Source: Bacilli bacterium
GTDB taxonomy: Bacteria; Bacillota_I; Bacilli_A; ML615J-28; CAG-313
Length of the DNA: 64,000 nt
Assembly: GCA_017501465.1 (NCBI GenBank)
Contig: JAFVWY010000010.1
Coordinates: forward strand, 62,001-126,000
Direction: 5' to 3'
Position numbers and translations under genes: made by a program. The notes below the pieces were generated by a model. That model was not told the origin of the DNA. It saw nothing but the letters and a program-made list of their open reading frames with translations, and made no database searches. This document shows, piece by piece, positions 37,300-46,923 of this stretch (its first letter is position 1; every line of letters starts with the position of its first letter).

Positions 37300-38854
37300 T
37301 CTTTTGATCAGTATATGTGACAAAGCAACCAGGTCGATTTGGTATTTTTTTAATATTTTTTATTAAAGTATAGTCAACTGCAACACTACTAGATTTTTCA
37401 TATTTAGAGTTTAGTGCCGCTAAATGCGCAGCAATTCGGATATTTCTTTCATTTAAGTTGTTAGTTTGTAAGATGATATGAGCACTCGGCATATCTTTGA
37501 CATGAAACCAATAATCATTTTTTCGTGCGAATTGATGGGTTAAAAAGTTATTTTGTAAATTGTTTTTACCAACATAAAATTTGGCATCTTCAGTTTCATA
37601 TTTCGTGATTGCTTTAAGTGAGTTTGTTTTAATTTTATTCTTTTTATCGTCTTTTATAATTGAATGTTGAATTAATTCTTGTTTGATTTCTTGTAATTCT
37701 TGATGATTTACGAACTCTAATTGAGATAGAATTGTCTCTAAATAGCTTATTTCGTTTCTTGTTATTTCTAGTTGTTTATTAATATGGTGATTGGCACTAA
37801 TGCTTTTTTTATAATTTTTAAAGTATTTTTGCATATTATCAGTTGGCGATTTTTTTGGATCAAGGCTAATATTGAAAAAGGTTGTATTATCAAAAGAAGG
37901 AAGAGTGATTTCAGTCATTCCTTTTTTTATTTTATAAAGATATGTTTGTATAAGTTGACCCTTAATCAAATCATCTAAATGGCTATTTGCGTTTTCTAAG
38001 TCATTATTTAAATTATCAATTTTTGTATATAATAAACTAATTTTTCTAGATACAATCTTTTGAATAGTACTATAAAATGGATTTTCATTTTTAGAATTTT
38101 GTTCGAAATACTTTTCTAACATTAATGAAATGTTTTCAAAATGTGTTCTATTACCATCAATACTTTCTAGATTATATGGAGTAAAGATTTTTTTGTTTTC
38201 TACTTCTATAATAGTTGGTTTAATCGGTTTATCTAAAAAACTTTTTAAGGAGTTTAAATAATTAATTTCTACTTGATGGTATTTGGCAACCCCTTCTAGT
38301 AAACTAATATCTAAATTAGCTTCATCTGTAATTTTAAAAGGATTGATTAAGCCTCTTTTTGAAGGAAATTCATATTGTGCTTTGGGGATCATTATTCTAG
38401 ATGTTTCTTGAATACTAGGGAAGTGTTTCTTCATTACTTCAATAATTGTATAGGATTCATTAGTAAGGATTAGATTAGAACTTCTACCCATTATTTCGAC
38501 AATTAATTTATATAAGATAGTATCTCCCATTTCATTCTTAGCTTCTATGTGAAAAACAATAATACGATCATTGTCAATTTGTTCGATATTTCTAATGATT
38601 CCTCTGTCTAGATATTTTCTAAAGACCATACATAAATTGAAAGGATTTAAAGGAGCATAAGGCTTTTCCAATGAAATTAATACTCTTGGAGCAGTATACG
38701 ACATTGATATTAATAAGTTATAAGTCTTAAAGTTATGAATTTGAAAAACAATATCAGTTTGATTACTTTGGATGATTTTGTTGATACGTCCATTAATCAA
38801 TAATGGTCTAAACTCATTAACTAAATGGTGAATTAAAATTCCGTCAATGGCCAT
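37244..38854 (-). CDS. rqcH: RqcH / NFACT-family ribosome quality-control protein
   Basis: A 536-residue homologue of Rqc2, which binds stalled 50S subunits and directs Ala tailing of incomplete proteins. NFACT-N is at about residues 1-215 (MAIDGILIHHLVNEF, INKIIQ, YAPLNPFNLCMVFRKYL), a helical/coiled-coil part follows (about 255-385) and the NFACT-R domain is near 425-520 with KNDYWFHVKDMPSAHIIL. The C-terminus ends soon after IYIDPS, slightly shorter than Bacillus RqcH (about 570). It is divergent from gmk-rpoZ, as yloA is close to gmk in Bacillus. Ribosome site AAAGGAGG. Confidence 0.93.
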   Translation of the reverse strand: MAIDGILIHHLVNEFRPLLINGRINKIIQSNQTDIVFQIHNFKTYNLLISMSYTAPRVLISLEKPYAPLNPFNLCMVFRKYLDRGIIRNIEQIDNDRIIVFHIEAKNEMGDTILYKLIVEIMGRSSNLILTNESYTIIEVMKKHFPSIQETSRIMIPKAQYEFPSKRGLINPFKITDEANLDISLLEGVAKYHQVEINYLNSLKSFLDKPIKPTIIEVENKKIFTPYNLESIDGNRTHFENISLMLEKYFEQNSKNENPFYSTIQKIVSRKISLLYTKIDNLNNDLENANSHLDDLIKGQLIQTYLYKIKKGMTEITLPSFDNTTFFNISLDPKKSPTDNMQKYFKNYKKSISANHHINKQLEITRNEISYLETILSQLEFVNHQELQEIKQELIQHSIIKDDKKNKIKTNSLKAITKYETEDAKFYVGKNNLQNNFLTHQFARKNDYWFHVKDMPSAHIILQTNNLNERNIRIAAHLAALNSKYEKSSSVAVDYTLIKNIKKIPNRPGCFVTYTDQKTIYIDPSLDDLHKLLKNQ

Positions 38855-38902
38855 ATTAAATTCCTCCTTTTAGATATTATATCATAAAAGATGTAATTAT
38901 AC

Positions 38903-38931
38903 TTGAAAAAATAAATATTTTATGATAAAAT
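38903..38931 (+). promoter_or_regulatory. Predicted gmk-rpoZ promoter
   Basis: TTGAAA (38903-38908), 17 bp, TAAAAT (38926-38931) with TG upstream of the -10. A TATAAT on the minus strand near 38877 may serve rqcH. Confidence 0.75.
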
Positions 38932-38952
38932 AAATAAAAAGTGGAGGACAAT

Positions 38953-39582
38953 ATGAAGTTAAATCAACAAGGATTACTAATCGTACTATCTGGACCATCA
39001 GGTGTTGGGAAAGCGACTGTTCGTCAAGCACTATTTAATACAAAAGATCATAATTTTACATATTCAGTTTCCATGACAACAAGAAAACCTAGAGCTGGTG
39101 AAGTTGATGGTGTAGATTATTATTTTGTTTCTGAAGAAGAATTTGAAAATAGAATTAAACAAGGCAGATTTTTAGAGTTTGCAAAATTTGTTGGTAACTT
39201 TTATGGTACTCCAATGGAAGAAGTTCAAAGACTACTTGCTAATGGTGACGAAGTGGTTTTAGAAATTGAAGTTGAAGGTGCTATGCAAGTTAAAGCAAAA
39301 ATGCCAGATGCCGTTTTGATTTTTATTGCACCACCATCTTATGATGCTTTGAAGAATAGATTATTTAGAAGAGGAACTGAATCTGAAGAAATAATTTATG
39401 AACGTTTAGAAAAAGCACATCGAGAATTAACACTAGCTGCTGGTTATGATTACATTGTTATAAATGATGATGTAGAAAATGCAGCAGACCGTATTAAAGC
39501 AATTATTCGAGCTGAACATGCTAGATGCAGAAGAAGCTTAAATGGATATTTACAATTATTGGAGGAAAATTCACATGAATAA
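38953..39582 (+). CDS. gmk: Guanylate kinase
   Basis: A 209-residue kinase converting GMP to GDP. The P-loop GPSGVGKAT (about residues 14-22) differs from the common GKGT by one residue. YSVSMTTRKPRAGEVDGVDYYFV is the GMP-binding block, and RRGTESEEII and EYDYIVINDD-like blocks follow. Start at the ATG 38953, well spaced from GGAGG; an in-frame GTG at 38941 overlaps that site. The end overlaps rpoZ by 8 bp. Confidence 0.95.
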   Translation: MKLNQQGLLIVLSGPSGVGKATVRQALFNTKDHNFTYSVSMTTRKPRAGEVDGVDYYFVSEEEFENRIKQGRFLEFAKFVGNFYGTPMEEVQRLLANGDEVVLEIEVEGAMQVKAKMPDAVLIFIAPPSYDALKNRLFRRGTESEEIIYERLEKAHRELTLAAGYDYIVINDDVENAADRIKAIIRAEHARCRRSLNGYLQLLEENSHE

Positions 39583-39784
39583 TGAACAAAAAGGTATGCG
39601 TTATCCATCAATTGACCAATTATTAGACAAAACTACATCAAAATATCGTTTAGTAATGGCAGTTGCTAAACGCGCTTTAGAAATTGAAGCCAAGAAAACA
39701 ACTTATATGGAACAACCATCTAATAAAAAGAGCATTGGGCTTGCTCTAGAAGAAATTAATGAAGACAAAGTATTAATTAAGTAG
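39575..39784 (+). CDS. rpoZ: RNA polymerase omega subunit
   Basis: A 69-residue omega subunit that assists RNA polymerase assembly. The core RYPSIDQLLDKTTSKYRLVMAVAKRALEIE matches the family, as does the C-terminal IGLALEEINEDKV. Start at 39575, the ATG 9 bp after GGAGG within gmk; longer in-frame starts only add gmk-overlap residues. gmk-rpoZ is a conserved pair. A terminator follows. Confidence 0.93.
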   Translation: MNNEQKGMRYPSIDQLLDKTTSKYRLVMAVAKRALEIEAKKTTYMEQPSNKKSIGLALEEINEDKVLIK

Positions 39785-39812
39785 TTTTTGGATTTGTTCT
39801 TTTTTGAACTTA

Positions 39813-39848
39813 AAAACTAGTTGCGAAAAAGCGATTAGTTTTTTATAA
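39813..39848 (+). terminator. rpoZ terminator overlapping the upp promoter
   Basis: AAAACTAGTTGC (39813-39824) pairs fully (two G-T pairs) with GCGATTAGTTTT (39831-39842), loop GAAAAA, followed by TATAAT. Confidence 0.8.
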
Positions 39849-39849
39849 T
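39821..39849 (+). promoter_or_regulatory. Predicted upp promoter embedded in the rpoZ terminator
   Basis: TTGCGA (39821-39826), 17 bp, TATAAT (39844-39849). The -35 lies in the 5' arm and the spacer spans the loop and 3' arm of the terminator hairpin. Confidence 0.65.
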
Positions 39850-39875
39850 TTATTAGACATTAGGAGGAATTAAAC

Positions 39876-40502
39876 ATGTCAAAAGTAGTTATTATCAATC
39901 ATCCACTTATTCAACACAAATTATCAATCGTTAGAGATCAAAAAACTTCACCAGTTGATTTCAGAACTTTAATTTCTGAAATTGGTAGTTTAATGACATA
40001 TGAAGCAACTAGAGATATAAATGTAAAAGAAATTACTGTTCAAACACCAATTGCTGAGGCTAAATGTTATGATATCGCTGATAACATTGTTATTTGTCCT
40101 GTTTTAAGAGCAGGTCTTGGAATGGCTGATGGTATTCACAAGATGATTCCTTCTGCAAAAATGGGTCATATTGGCTTATATCGTGATGAAGAAACTTTAT
40201 TAACACAAAAATATTATTGTAAATTACCTGTTACTATTGCTGATTCTACAGTAATTTTAGTTGATCCAATGCTTGCAACCGGTAATACTGCAGTATGTGC
40301 TGTAGATATTTTAAAAGAAGCAAAAGTTAAGAAAATTATCTATGTTGGTTTAGTAGGCGTTCAAGAAGGTATTGATCAATTACAAAAACATCATCCAGAT
40401 GTAGATATTTATTTAGCAGCAAAAGATGCAGTTTTAAATGAACATGGATATATTATTCCGGGTCTTGGTGACTGTGGAGATAGATTATTTGGTACAAAAT
40501 AG
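39876..40502 (+). CDS. upp: Uracil phosphoribosyltransferase
   Basis: A 208-residue pyrimidine salvage enzyme making UMP from uracil and PRPP. The PRPP loop DPMLATGNTA (about residues 129-138), the LRAGLGMADGI region and the uracil-binding IPGLGDCGDRLFGTK C-terminus are intact. AGGAGG ribosome site. It is followed 8 nt later by hpt, so purine and pyrimidine base salvage are co-expressed. Confidence 0.96.
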   Translation: MSKVVIINHPLIQHKLSIVRDQKTSPVDFRTLISEIGSLMTYEATRDINVKEITVQTPIAEAKCYDIADNIVICPVLRAGLGMADGIHKMIPSAKMGHIGLYRDEETLLTQKYYCKLPVTIADSTVILVDPMLATGNTAVCAVDILKEAKVKKIIYVGLVGVQEGIDQLQKHHPDVDIYLAAKDAVLNEHGYIIPGLGDCGDRLFGTK

Positions 40503-40510
40503 GTAAGGTT

Positions 40511-41056
40511 ATGCGTTCTATCGAAGAAGATGTACTTAAAGTATTGATAACTAAAGAAGAAATTGATGAAAGATGTGCAGAACTTGCTGAACAATTGCAT
40601 CGTGATTATCAAGATGAAAATCCAATTTTTCTATGTATTTTAAAAGGTGCAATGCCTTTTATGGCTAAAATGTTAGATCATCTAAAGTTTAAAATGCAAA
40701 TTGAATGTATTAGAGTTAAAAGTTATGATGGCATGAATTCTACTGGAAGTGTTAAGATTGATGATTTTAATTTTGATCTTATCAAAGATAGACATGTTAT
40801 TTTAGTTGAGGATATTATTGATACTGGCTTAACAATGAAAAAAACTAGTGACCTTTTTAAAGAAAAAGGTGTAAAATCATTAGAAATTTTAGCATTACTT
40901 AATAAACCAGTTTTAAATAAGGTACCACTAAACCCTAAATATATTGGCTTTGAAATACCTAATGAATTTGTTATTGGTTTTGGTTTAGACTACGATGAAC
41001 AATATCGTAATTTACCATATGTAGGTGTTTTGAAACCAGAAGTTGTAAAACATTAA
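40511..41056 (+). CDS. hpt: Hypoxanthine phosphoribosyltransferase
   Basis: A 181-residue purine salvage enzyme converting hypoxanthine or guanine with PRPP to the nucleotide. The N-terminal LCILKGAMPF, the PRPP loop VEDIIDTGLTM (about residues 97-107) and FVIGFGLDYDEQYRNLPYVGVL are all typical. It ends inside a terminator stem. Confidence 0.95.
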   Translation: MRSIEEDVLKVLITKEEIDERCAELAEQLHRDYQDENPIFLCILKGAMPFMAKMLDHLKFKMQIECIRVKSYDGMNSTGSVKIDDFNFDLIKDRHVILVEDIIDTGLTMKKTSDLFKEKGVKSLEILALLNKPVLNKVPLNPKYIGFEIPNEFVIGFGLDYDEQYRNLPYVGVLKPEVVKH

Positions 41057-41101
41057 CAATGGTATAGAACTAGTAATAGTTCTACATCATTGTTTTTTTA
41101 C
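41055..41101 (+). terminator. Terminator after upp-hpt
   Basis: Two nested stems: AACAATG (41055-41061) with CATTGTT (41088-41094), enclosing TAGAACTA (41065-41072) with TAGTTCTA (41077-41084), then a T tract. Confidence 0.82.
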
Positions 41102-41172
41102 TAAAAATTCACAATATATTCATAGTATAATTCTATGTAATGTGATATAATTAATAGGTAGAATAATTAAAT

Positions 41173-41201
41173 TTGGTTAATCGAATATTTCCTGATATAA
41201 T
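41173..41201 (+). promoter_or_regulatory. Predicted promoter of the MacB-like ABC gene
   Basis: TTGGTT (41173-41178), 17 bp, TATAAT (41196-41201) with TG upstream. Further TATAAT-like boxes lie at about 41128 and 41146, so start-site choice is uncertain. Confidence 0.65.
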
Positions 41202-41230
41202 TTATAAGATTACCAAAGAAATGAGGTATT

Positions 41231-43666
41231 ATGTTAGAGTTAAAAAACATTAAGAAAGATTATGTGACAGATAGTAATACAACTGTTGCGTTAAATGGCA
41301 TTAATTTAAGCTTTCGAAGAAATGAATTTGTTTCAATTCTTGGGCCATCTGGCTGTGGTAAGACAACTTTACTAAATATTATAGGTGGTTTAGACCGATA
41401 TACCTCTGGTGACTTAATTATAAACGGTAAAAGCACAAAAGAGTATAAAGATAAAGACTGGGATACTTATCGAAACCATACAATAGGTTTTGTATTTCAA
41501 TCATATAACTTAATAATGCATCTAACTGTCGAAGAAAATGTCGAATTAGCTTTAACGTTATCAGGAGTAAATGATCAAGAAAGAAAAATTAGAACAAAAG
41601 AAGTATTAGAAAAAGTTGGATTATTAGATAAAGCTAAGTCACTACCAAACCAATTATCTGGTGGACAAATGCAAAGAGTAGCTATTGCTCGTGCTTTAAT
41701 CAATGATCCAGAAATTTTACTAGCAGATGAACCTACTGGAGCTTTAGATTCTACAACTGGTATTCAAATTATGGGTTTATTAAAAGAAATTGCTAAGGAT
41801 AAACTAGTGGTAATGGTAACTCATAACCCTGAACTAGCTTTAGAATATTCAACAAGAATTATTAAAATCAAAGATGGTGAAATCATTAGCGATTCTGATC
41901 CGGTTGTCGAAAAGTTAGAAGTAGTTAAAGAAGAAAATCAGACTAATAAAACTCATATGTCATTTTTTACTGCTTTAAAATTAAGTTTTAAAAATATGTT
42001 AACAAAAAAAGCACGTACTATTTTAGTATCATTTGCAGGCTCAATTGGTATTATAGGTATTGCTTTAATTTTATCAATGTCAGCAGGTTTCCAAAACTAT
42101 ATTGACGATATTCAAGAAAAAGCATTAGCTGAATATCCATTGACTATTACAAGTAGCCAAAGAGATTATTCGTTTATTATGAATATTATTCAAGATGTAA
42201 CTACTGATTCTGATGAAGAAAAATCAGATAAAATAGTTGTTTCTAATATTTTAGCTGAATTTAGTAAACAAATGTTACAAAGTGAAATTAAGAATGATTT
42301 AGAATCATTTAAAACTTTTTTAGATGGTAATAATGAAATTCAAAACATAACAACGGATATAATTTATACTTATGAAAGTTCATTCTACGTATATCCAGAA
42401 AATAAAGACCCTAATAGTATTTATCCATTACCAAAAGCAACAGGAATGCAAGGGTATGCAAATTGGGTAGAATTATTAGATAGTGAAAGTTTGTTAGAGA
42501 ATAAATATGAACTACTTGCTGGTTCTTGGCCTAAAGAATATAATGAAATTGTATTAATAGTTAACTATAAAGGTGAAGTATCAGATATTTGTCTATACAT
42601 GTTAGGAGAAAGAACATATTCTGATCTTATTGCTTCTATGGATGGTTCAATTGCTATTGATGAATACGCTAAAGAATATAATCTTGATTATTTTTTAGGT
42701 AAAGAATTAAATATGGTAGTTAAAAGCGATTTCTATGAAAGAAACACAGATACTACCGATCCTAATAAAATCTTTAAAAAAGTTGCAAGTTTTGATGTAG
42801 CAGATAAAGAATTAGCTAAGATTATTGAAGATAAAAGTGAAGCTTTAAAAATTGTTGGTGTTATAAAACCAAATTCAAGTAGTGCATTAGATTTTTCTAC
42901 ATTCTTAGGTGGTATTGGTCATATTAACGATTTAAAATTACATGTTGTTGAAAAGAATATGCAATCACCAATCATTACTGAACAATTAAAACATCCAACA
43001 ATGGATATTGTAAAAGGTACAGAAATTACAGCAAGTCTTAATAGCACACAAGAAGAACAATTCCGAAGTGTATTAAGAGGATATGGATATGCGGATATTA
43101 AAGTTCCTGATAATATTCAAATTTATCCTAAGAGTTTTGCAGATAAAGAAAGAATAGTAGAAATTATTGATGAATATAATAATTCAGTACCAAAGGCTAA
43201 ACAAATAACTTATACTGACGATGTAGAAATTATGATTTCTTCAGTTAGTGAAATTGTTGATGCAGTTAGTTATGTATTAATTGCCTTTGTTTCTGTGTCT
43301 TTAATTGTTTCATCTATTATGATTGGCGTTATTACTTATATCTCTGTTCTTGAAAGAACAAGAGAAATTGGTGTGTTAAGAAGTATTGGCGCTAGTAAAA
43401 AAGATATTTCAAGAGTATTTAACGCAGAAACTTTAATTATTGGTTTCTTATCAGGTGTTTTTGGTATTGGAGTATCATTACTATTATTACTACCTATTAA
43501 TGTTATTATAGAATATTTAACTAAAGTACCTAATATGGGACAATTACCATTAGTTGGTGCTATCAGTTTAATAATCATTAGTACATGTTTAACTTTAATT
43601 GCTGGTATTGTACCTAGTATGATAGCTGCTAAGAAAGATCCAGTAGTTGCTCTTAGAACTGAGTAA
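41231..43666 (+). CDS. MacB-type ABC transporter, fused ATPase and permease
   Basis: An 811-residue type VII ABC protein. The N-terminal ATPase (about residues 1-225) has Walker [10 protein letters not shown] (about 37-45), signature [15 protein letters not shown] and Walker [14 protein letters not shown]. One membrane helix (about 264-286) is followed by a roughly 390-residue extracytoplasmic domain, then three helices at the C-terminus (about 684-715, 735-760, 770-800) in an FtsX-like domain. Such proteins move substrates outside the membrane or sense peptides rather than importing. It stands alone, without a two-component system or an adaptor next to it. A strong terminator follows. Confidence 0.93.
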   Translation: MLELKNIKKDYVTDSNTTVALNGINLSFRRNEFVSILGPSGCGKTTLLNIIGGLDRYTSGDLIINGKSTKEYKDKDWDTYRNHTIGFVFQSYNLIMHLTVEENVELALTLSGVNDQERKIRTKEVLEKVGLLDKAKSLPNQLSGGQMQRVAIARALINDPEILLADEPTGALDSTTGIQIMGLLKEIAKDKLVVMVTHNPELALEYSTRIIKIKDGEIISDSDPVVEKLEVVKEENQTNKTHMSFFTALKLSFKNMLTKKARTILVSFAGSIGIIGIALILSMSAGFQNYIDDIQEKALAEYPLTITSSQRDYSFIMNIIQDVTTDSDEEKSDKIVVSNILAEFSKQMLQSEIKNDLESFKTFLDGNNEIQNITTDIIYTYESSFYVYPENKDPNSIYPLPKATGMQGYANWVELLDSESLLENKYELLAGSWPKEYNEIVLIVNYKGEVSDICLYMLGERTYSDLIASMDGSIAIDEYAKEYNLDYFLGKELNMVVKSDFYERNTDTTDPNKIFKKVASFDVADKELAKIIEDKSEALKIVGVIKPNSSSALDFSTFLGGIGHINDLKLHVVEKNMQSPIITEQLKHPTMDIVKGTEITASLNSTQEEQFRSVLRGYGYADIKVPDNIQIYPKSFADKERIVEIIDEYNNSVPKAKQITYTDDVEIMISSVSEIVDAVSYVLIAFVSVSLIVSSIMIGVITYISVLERTREIGVLRSIGASKKDISRVFNAETLIIGFLSGVFGIGVSLLLLLPINVIIEYLTKVPNMGQLPLVGAISLIIISTCLTLIAGIVPSMIAAKKDPVVALRTE

Positions 43667-43668
43667 TG

Positions 43669-43701
43669 AAAAAAAGTGTAGAAATTTCTACACTTTTTTT
43701 G
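43669..43701 (+). terminator. Terminator after the MacB-like gene
   Basis: AAAAAAAGTGTAGAAA (43669-43684) pairs perfectly with TTTCTACACTTTTTTT (from 43685). Confidence 0.9.
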
Positions 43702-43718
43702 TTATTTTTATATATTTC

Positions 43719-43747
43719 TTGAAAAAATTAAGAATAAATTGTATAAT
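43719..43747 (+). promoter_or_regulatory. Predicted promoter of the DUF1846 gene
   Basis: TTGAAA (43719-43724), 17 bp, TATAAT (43742-43747). Confidence 0.82.
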
Positions 43748-43771
43748 TGGTTTAATGTTTGAGGTGTATTT

Positions 43772-45250
43772 ATGAAAAAAGCATTTGATAATAGAAAGTA
43801 TTTAAGTCTACAAAAGGACAAGATTTTGGAACGAGTTCAACAGTTTGATGGCAAACTTTACATCGAATTTGGTGGTAAAATGTTCGATGATTACCATGCA
43901 TCTAGAGTTTTACCTGGCTTTGAGATTGATTCTAAAATTAGAGTATTATCATCTTTAAAGAAACAATTAGAAGTAATTGTTACTATTAGTGCAGAAGACA
44001 TTCAAAAAGGTAAAGTAAGAAACGATATTGGCTTAACTTACGAAGATGATGTTTTAAGATTAATAGATAAATTTGAAGAATATGGCCTATTTGTCGGTGG
44101 AGTTGTTATTACTATGTATGCTCAACAACCACTTGCTAAAATGTTTTATAATAAACTTATTAACTTAGGGATAAATACATACCTTCATTATCCTATTGTT
44201 GGATACCCTCATCAAACAGATTTTATATTAAGTGAAGAAGGTTTTGGAAAAAATGACTATATTGTAACTAATCATCCGATTGTTATAGTTACAGGCCCAG
44301 GACCAGGTAGTGGTAAAATGGCAACATGTTTATCACAATTGTATCAAGAAAGTTTAAGAGGAAAAAAAGCTGGATATGCCAAATACGAAACATTCCCAGT
44401 TTGGAATTTACCTTTAAAACATCCGGTTAATTTAGCATATGAAGCAGCAACAGCCGACTTAAATGATGTAAATATGATTGATTATTTTAATTTAGATGCT
44501 TATGGAATTTCTAGTGTTAGTTATAACCGCGATTTAGAAACTTTCCCAGTATTAAATAAAGTATTCCAACAAATTTATGGTCAAAGCCCTTATGCCTCAC
44601 CTACCGATATGGGTGTTAATATGGTTGGTTTTGCTATAAATAATGATGAAGAAGCAGTTAAAAGTAGCAAACAAGAAATTATTAGAAGATATTTAGATGC
44701 TTGTTGTTTTAATAAAATGGGTAAGTTTAATATTACAGCAGTTGAAAAAATTGAAAGAATTATGCATGAATTAAATATTTCTTTAGATGATAGAAAAGTT
44801 GTAAAAGCATCTTTAGAAAGAACTAATAAAGTCAATACACCAGTAGTTGCTATGGAAATTGGTAAACATGTAGTATTCGGAAAAAAATCTGATTTATTTA
44901 CTGCCAGTGCTGCTTGTGTTATTAATGCGTTAAAATATTTGGCAAAATTACCTAAAGAAATGCCGCTTTTATCATATAGTGTAATTGAACCAATACAAAA
45001 TTTAAAAACAGAACAATTAAAAAGAAGAACACAAAGATTACACTTAAACGATGTTTTAATTGCATTAGCAATTACAGCAACTACCAACGAAATGGCAAAA
45101 GCCGCATTAAGTCAATTGCCTAAACTTGCTAGATGTCAATTACATTCAAGTGTAATGATTGATTCTGATGATATAGAGATTATTAGAAAGCTTAAAATTG
45201 AAGCAACAATGGGGACATATCAAGACACAAAACTATTAAAAGAGTTTTAA
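43772..45250 (+). CDS. DUF1846 family protein
   Basis: A 492-residue cytoplasmic protein matching the DUF1846 family throughout: KIYVEFGGK-like KLYIEFGGKMFDDYHASRVLPGF at the start, then a glycine-rich VTGPGPGSGKMATCLSQLY (about residues 174-192) that looks like a phosphate-binding loop, then KYETFPVWNLPLKHPVNLAYEAATADL. Family members are widespread in anaerobic Bacillota; function is not established. Length is standard. It starts the unit that continues with the phosphoesterase and sigma-factor genes (gaps of 25 and 21 nt). Confidence 0.9.
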   Translation: MKKAFDNRKYLSLQKDKILERVQQFDGKLYIEFGGKMFDDYHASRVLPGFEIDSKIRVLSSLKKQLEVIVTISAEDIQKGKVRNDIGLTYEDDVLRLIDKFEEYGLFVGGVVITMYAQQPLAKMFYNKLINLGINTYLHYPIVGYPHQTDFILSEEGFGKNDYIVTNHPIVIVTGPGPGSGKMATCLSQLYQESLRGKKAGYAKYETFPVWNLPLKHPVNLAYEAATADLNDVNMIDYFNLDAYGISSVSYNRDLETFPVLNKVFQQIYGQSPYASPTDMGVNMVGFAINNDEEAVKSSKQEIIRRYLDACCFNKMGKFNITAVEKIERIMHELNISLDDRKVVKASLERTNKVNTPVVAMEIGKHVVFGKKSDLFTASAACVINALKYLAKLPKEMPLLSYSVIEPIQNLKTEQLKRRTQRLHLNDVLIALAITATTNEMAKAALSQLPKLARCQLHSSVMIDSDDIEIIRKLKIEATMGTYQDTKLLKEF

Positions 45251-45275
45251 AAATTAATTTATAGGCGTATGTAAA

Positions 45276-45740
45276 ATGATTAAAATTTTAGTTGTTAGTG
45301 ATTGTCATGGAAATCGTGATATAATTGATAAAATATTATTAAAAGAAGAAGAAACTACACACATTTTTATTGATTGTGGGGATAGTTTAATAGGAGACGG
45401 TAATCCTTTTCCCTTTTCAACTGTTAAAGGGAATTGTGATATATTCACAAAATTACCAAAACATATAACGTTAGAAACACCACTCGGTGTAATTTATGTT
45501 ACACATGGTGAAATGGGATTGAGTAATTTATCAAGAATGATATTACAACTTAATCCAAAACCAGATATCTTATTATATGGACATACGCATATGCATAGAT
45601 ATGATTATATTAATGGTTGTCATTGTTTTAATCCAGGTTCTGTTGCATTACCTAGAGATGGAACAAATGGAACATATTTAGTAATTGAAGGAACGAATAA
45701 AAATAATTTAACATGGGGGTTTAAAGAAATAACTAACTAA
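45276..45740 (+). CDS. YfcE/MJ0936-type metallophosphoesterase
   Basis: A 154-residue calcineurin-like phosphodiesterase. Metal ligands appear in order: SDCHGN (about residues 8-13, with Asp and His), CGD (about 34-36), GNCD (about 49-52), THGE (about 70-73) and YGHTHMHR (about 99-106). The NPGS motif near the end is also typical. Relatives hydrolyse model phosphodiesters and the natural substrate is uncertain. No strong ribosome site is seen; it probably depends on the upstream unit. Confidence 0.92.
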   Translation: MIKILVVSDCHGNRDIIDKILLKEEETTHIFIDCGDSLIGDGNPFPFSTVKGNCDIFTKLPKHITLETPLGVIYVTHGEMGLSNLSRMILQLNPKPDILLYGHTHMHRYDYINGCHCFNPGSVALPRDGTNGTYLVIEGTNKNNLTWGFKEITN

Positions 45741-45761
45741 AAGGTTATGAAGGTAGGGAAC

Positions 45762-46292
45762 ATGAAATATCAGGACAAAGAATTAGTCACAAAATATTAT
45801 GAAAATAAAAATGAAATATTTGAAGTAATTTATAATAAGTATAAAAATCTGATCTACTATATGGCAAGACGTGTTGCTAGATGCAAAGCGGATGCTGATG
45901 ATTTAGTGCAAGAGATATTTATGAAGATAAGTGAGAATATGCATACTTTCAATGATAATTATGCATCATTTAAAACTTGGATAGTATCAATTGCTAAGAA
46001 TCATACTGTTGATTACATTAAGAGTAAACAACATGTTATACTTGATAATGATATTGTATATAGTGCAATTGATGTATCTTCAGTAGTTGATAATAAAATG
46101 TTTGATTGTTTAGAAAATAATTTAAGTGAAAAAGAACTTGAATTCTTAGTTTTAAAGATTGCATTTGGTTTTACTCATCGAGAATTAGCAGAAGTTTATG
46201 ATATGACAATAGATATGAGCAAGAAGTTCTTAAAATCTACTAAAACTAAAGCGAAAGAGGAGTGGAAGAAATATGAAAAATCGATTCGATAG
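45762..46292 (+). CDS. ECF-type RNA polymerase sigma factor
   Basis: A 176-residue sigma-70 family protein with only regions 2 and 4. Region 2 (about residues 20-85) has YNKYKNLIYYMARRVARCKADADDLVQEIF and FKTWIVSIAKNHTVDYIK; region 4 (about 115-170) has LSEKELEFLVLKIAFGFTHRELAEVYDMT. Start at 45762, which is 5 nt after AGGTAGGG; an ATG at 45747 is badly spaced. It overlaps the next gene, a single-pass membrane protein, by 20 bp, the classic layout of a sigma factor with its membrane-bound regulator. Likely target: the subtilase gene downstream and others not visible here. Confidence 0.88.
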   Translation: MKYQDKELVTKYYENKNEIFEVIYNKYKNLIYYMARRVARCKADADDLVQEIFMKISENMHTFNDNYASFKTWIVSIAKNHTVDYIKSKQHVILDNDIVYSAIDVSSVVDNKMFDCLENNLSEKELEFLVLKIAFGFTHRELAEVYDMTIDMSKKFLKSTKTKAKEEWKKYEKSIR

Positions 46293-46833
46293 ACAATTTA
46301 AGAATGCATTTAATGAAACTTATAATTATAGTAATGAAAATATTGAAGCTAATTTTAATAAAGAAACTAAAACCAAATGGTACAATCATCGGTTAAGATA
46401 TTCATTATGTTTAATTATGCTAACTATGTTAATAACTATATCACTATCTGCCTTAGTATTTGGTTTATGGTATGATGAAAACAAGAACATAAATCAATCA
46501 CAAGAGATATTAGAATATGTGCGAGCAGAAAATCGCAGTAAATATGTTGAATTATTTTATGCTTATCAAGAAACGGATTTTGATATTTATTTATTTAAAA
46601 TTCAAGAGGGAATAGACAAATACAAAATTGCGCTTTATTTTATAAATAATGATATTAAATTCATAGATGATTATGTAATAACTGTTAAAACTGGAAATTA
46701 TGAACATGAATTTTGTATGAATGAACAAAAATCAATTAAGTATCTGAGTACATGTATAGTTGGTGACTTAATTAGTTGTCAAATCACTTTTAAGAATATA
46801 ATTAAGTTAAATTTATCTCAAAATTTAAAGTAA
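46273..46833 (+). CDS. Single-pass membrane protein, probable regulator of the ECF sigma factor
   Basis: A 186-residue protein: a basic/polar N-terminal cytoplasmic part (about residues 1-46), one membrane helix (about 47-70) and an outer strand-rich part (about 71-186). It overlaps the sigma gene by 20 bp, so synthesis is coupled. The N-terminal part would be the sigma-binding segment, but it lacks the zinc motif of ZAS anti-sigma factors and I recognise no anti-sigma family. The anti-sigma role is inferred from position and topology only. A perfect terminator follows. Confidence 0.62.
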   Translation: MKNRFDRQFKNAFNETYNYSNENIEANFNKETKTKWYNHRLRYSLCLIMLTMLITISLSALVFGLWYDENKNINQSQEILEYVRAENRSKYVELFYAYQETDFDIYLFKIQEGIDKYKIALYFINNDIKFIDDYVITVKTGNYEHEFCMNEQKSIKYLSTCIVGDLISCQITFKNIIKLNLSQNLK

Positions 46834-46857
46834 TTAAATAAATTTTAACTAAAACAC

Positions 46858-46888
46858 AAAAAAGTGCCAAAATTTGGCACTTTTTTTA
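46858..46888 (+). terminator. Terminator after the sigma factor operon
   Basis: AAAGTGCCAAA (46861-46871) pairs with TTTGGCACTTT (46873-46883), then T residues. Confidence 0.92.
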
Positions 46889-46923
46889 ATTTCTTTTCGT
46901 ATATATTTGTGAGGTGAATATTT

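Noticed and set aside
41231-43666. Bacitracin-type (BceAB) resistance transporter
   Set aside because: ATPase and permease are fused, the topology is four helices with a large outer domain, and no two-component genes are adjacent; MacB-like fits better.
44590-45087. 165-residue minus-strand ORF inside the DUF1846 gene
   Set aside because: Shadow of a well-supported gene in its full length; no start signals.
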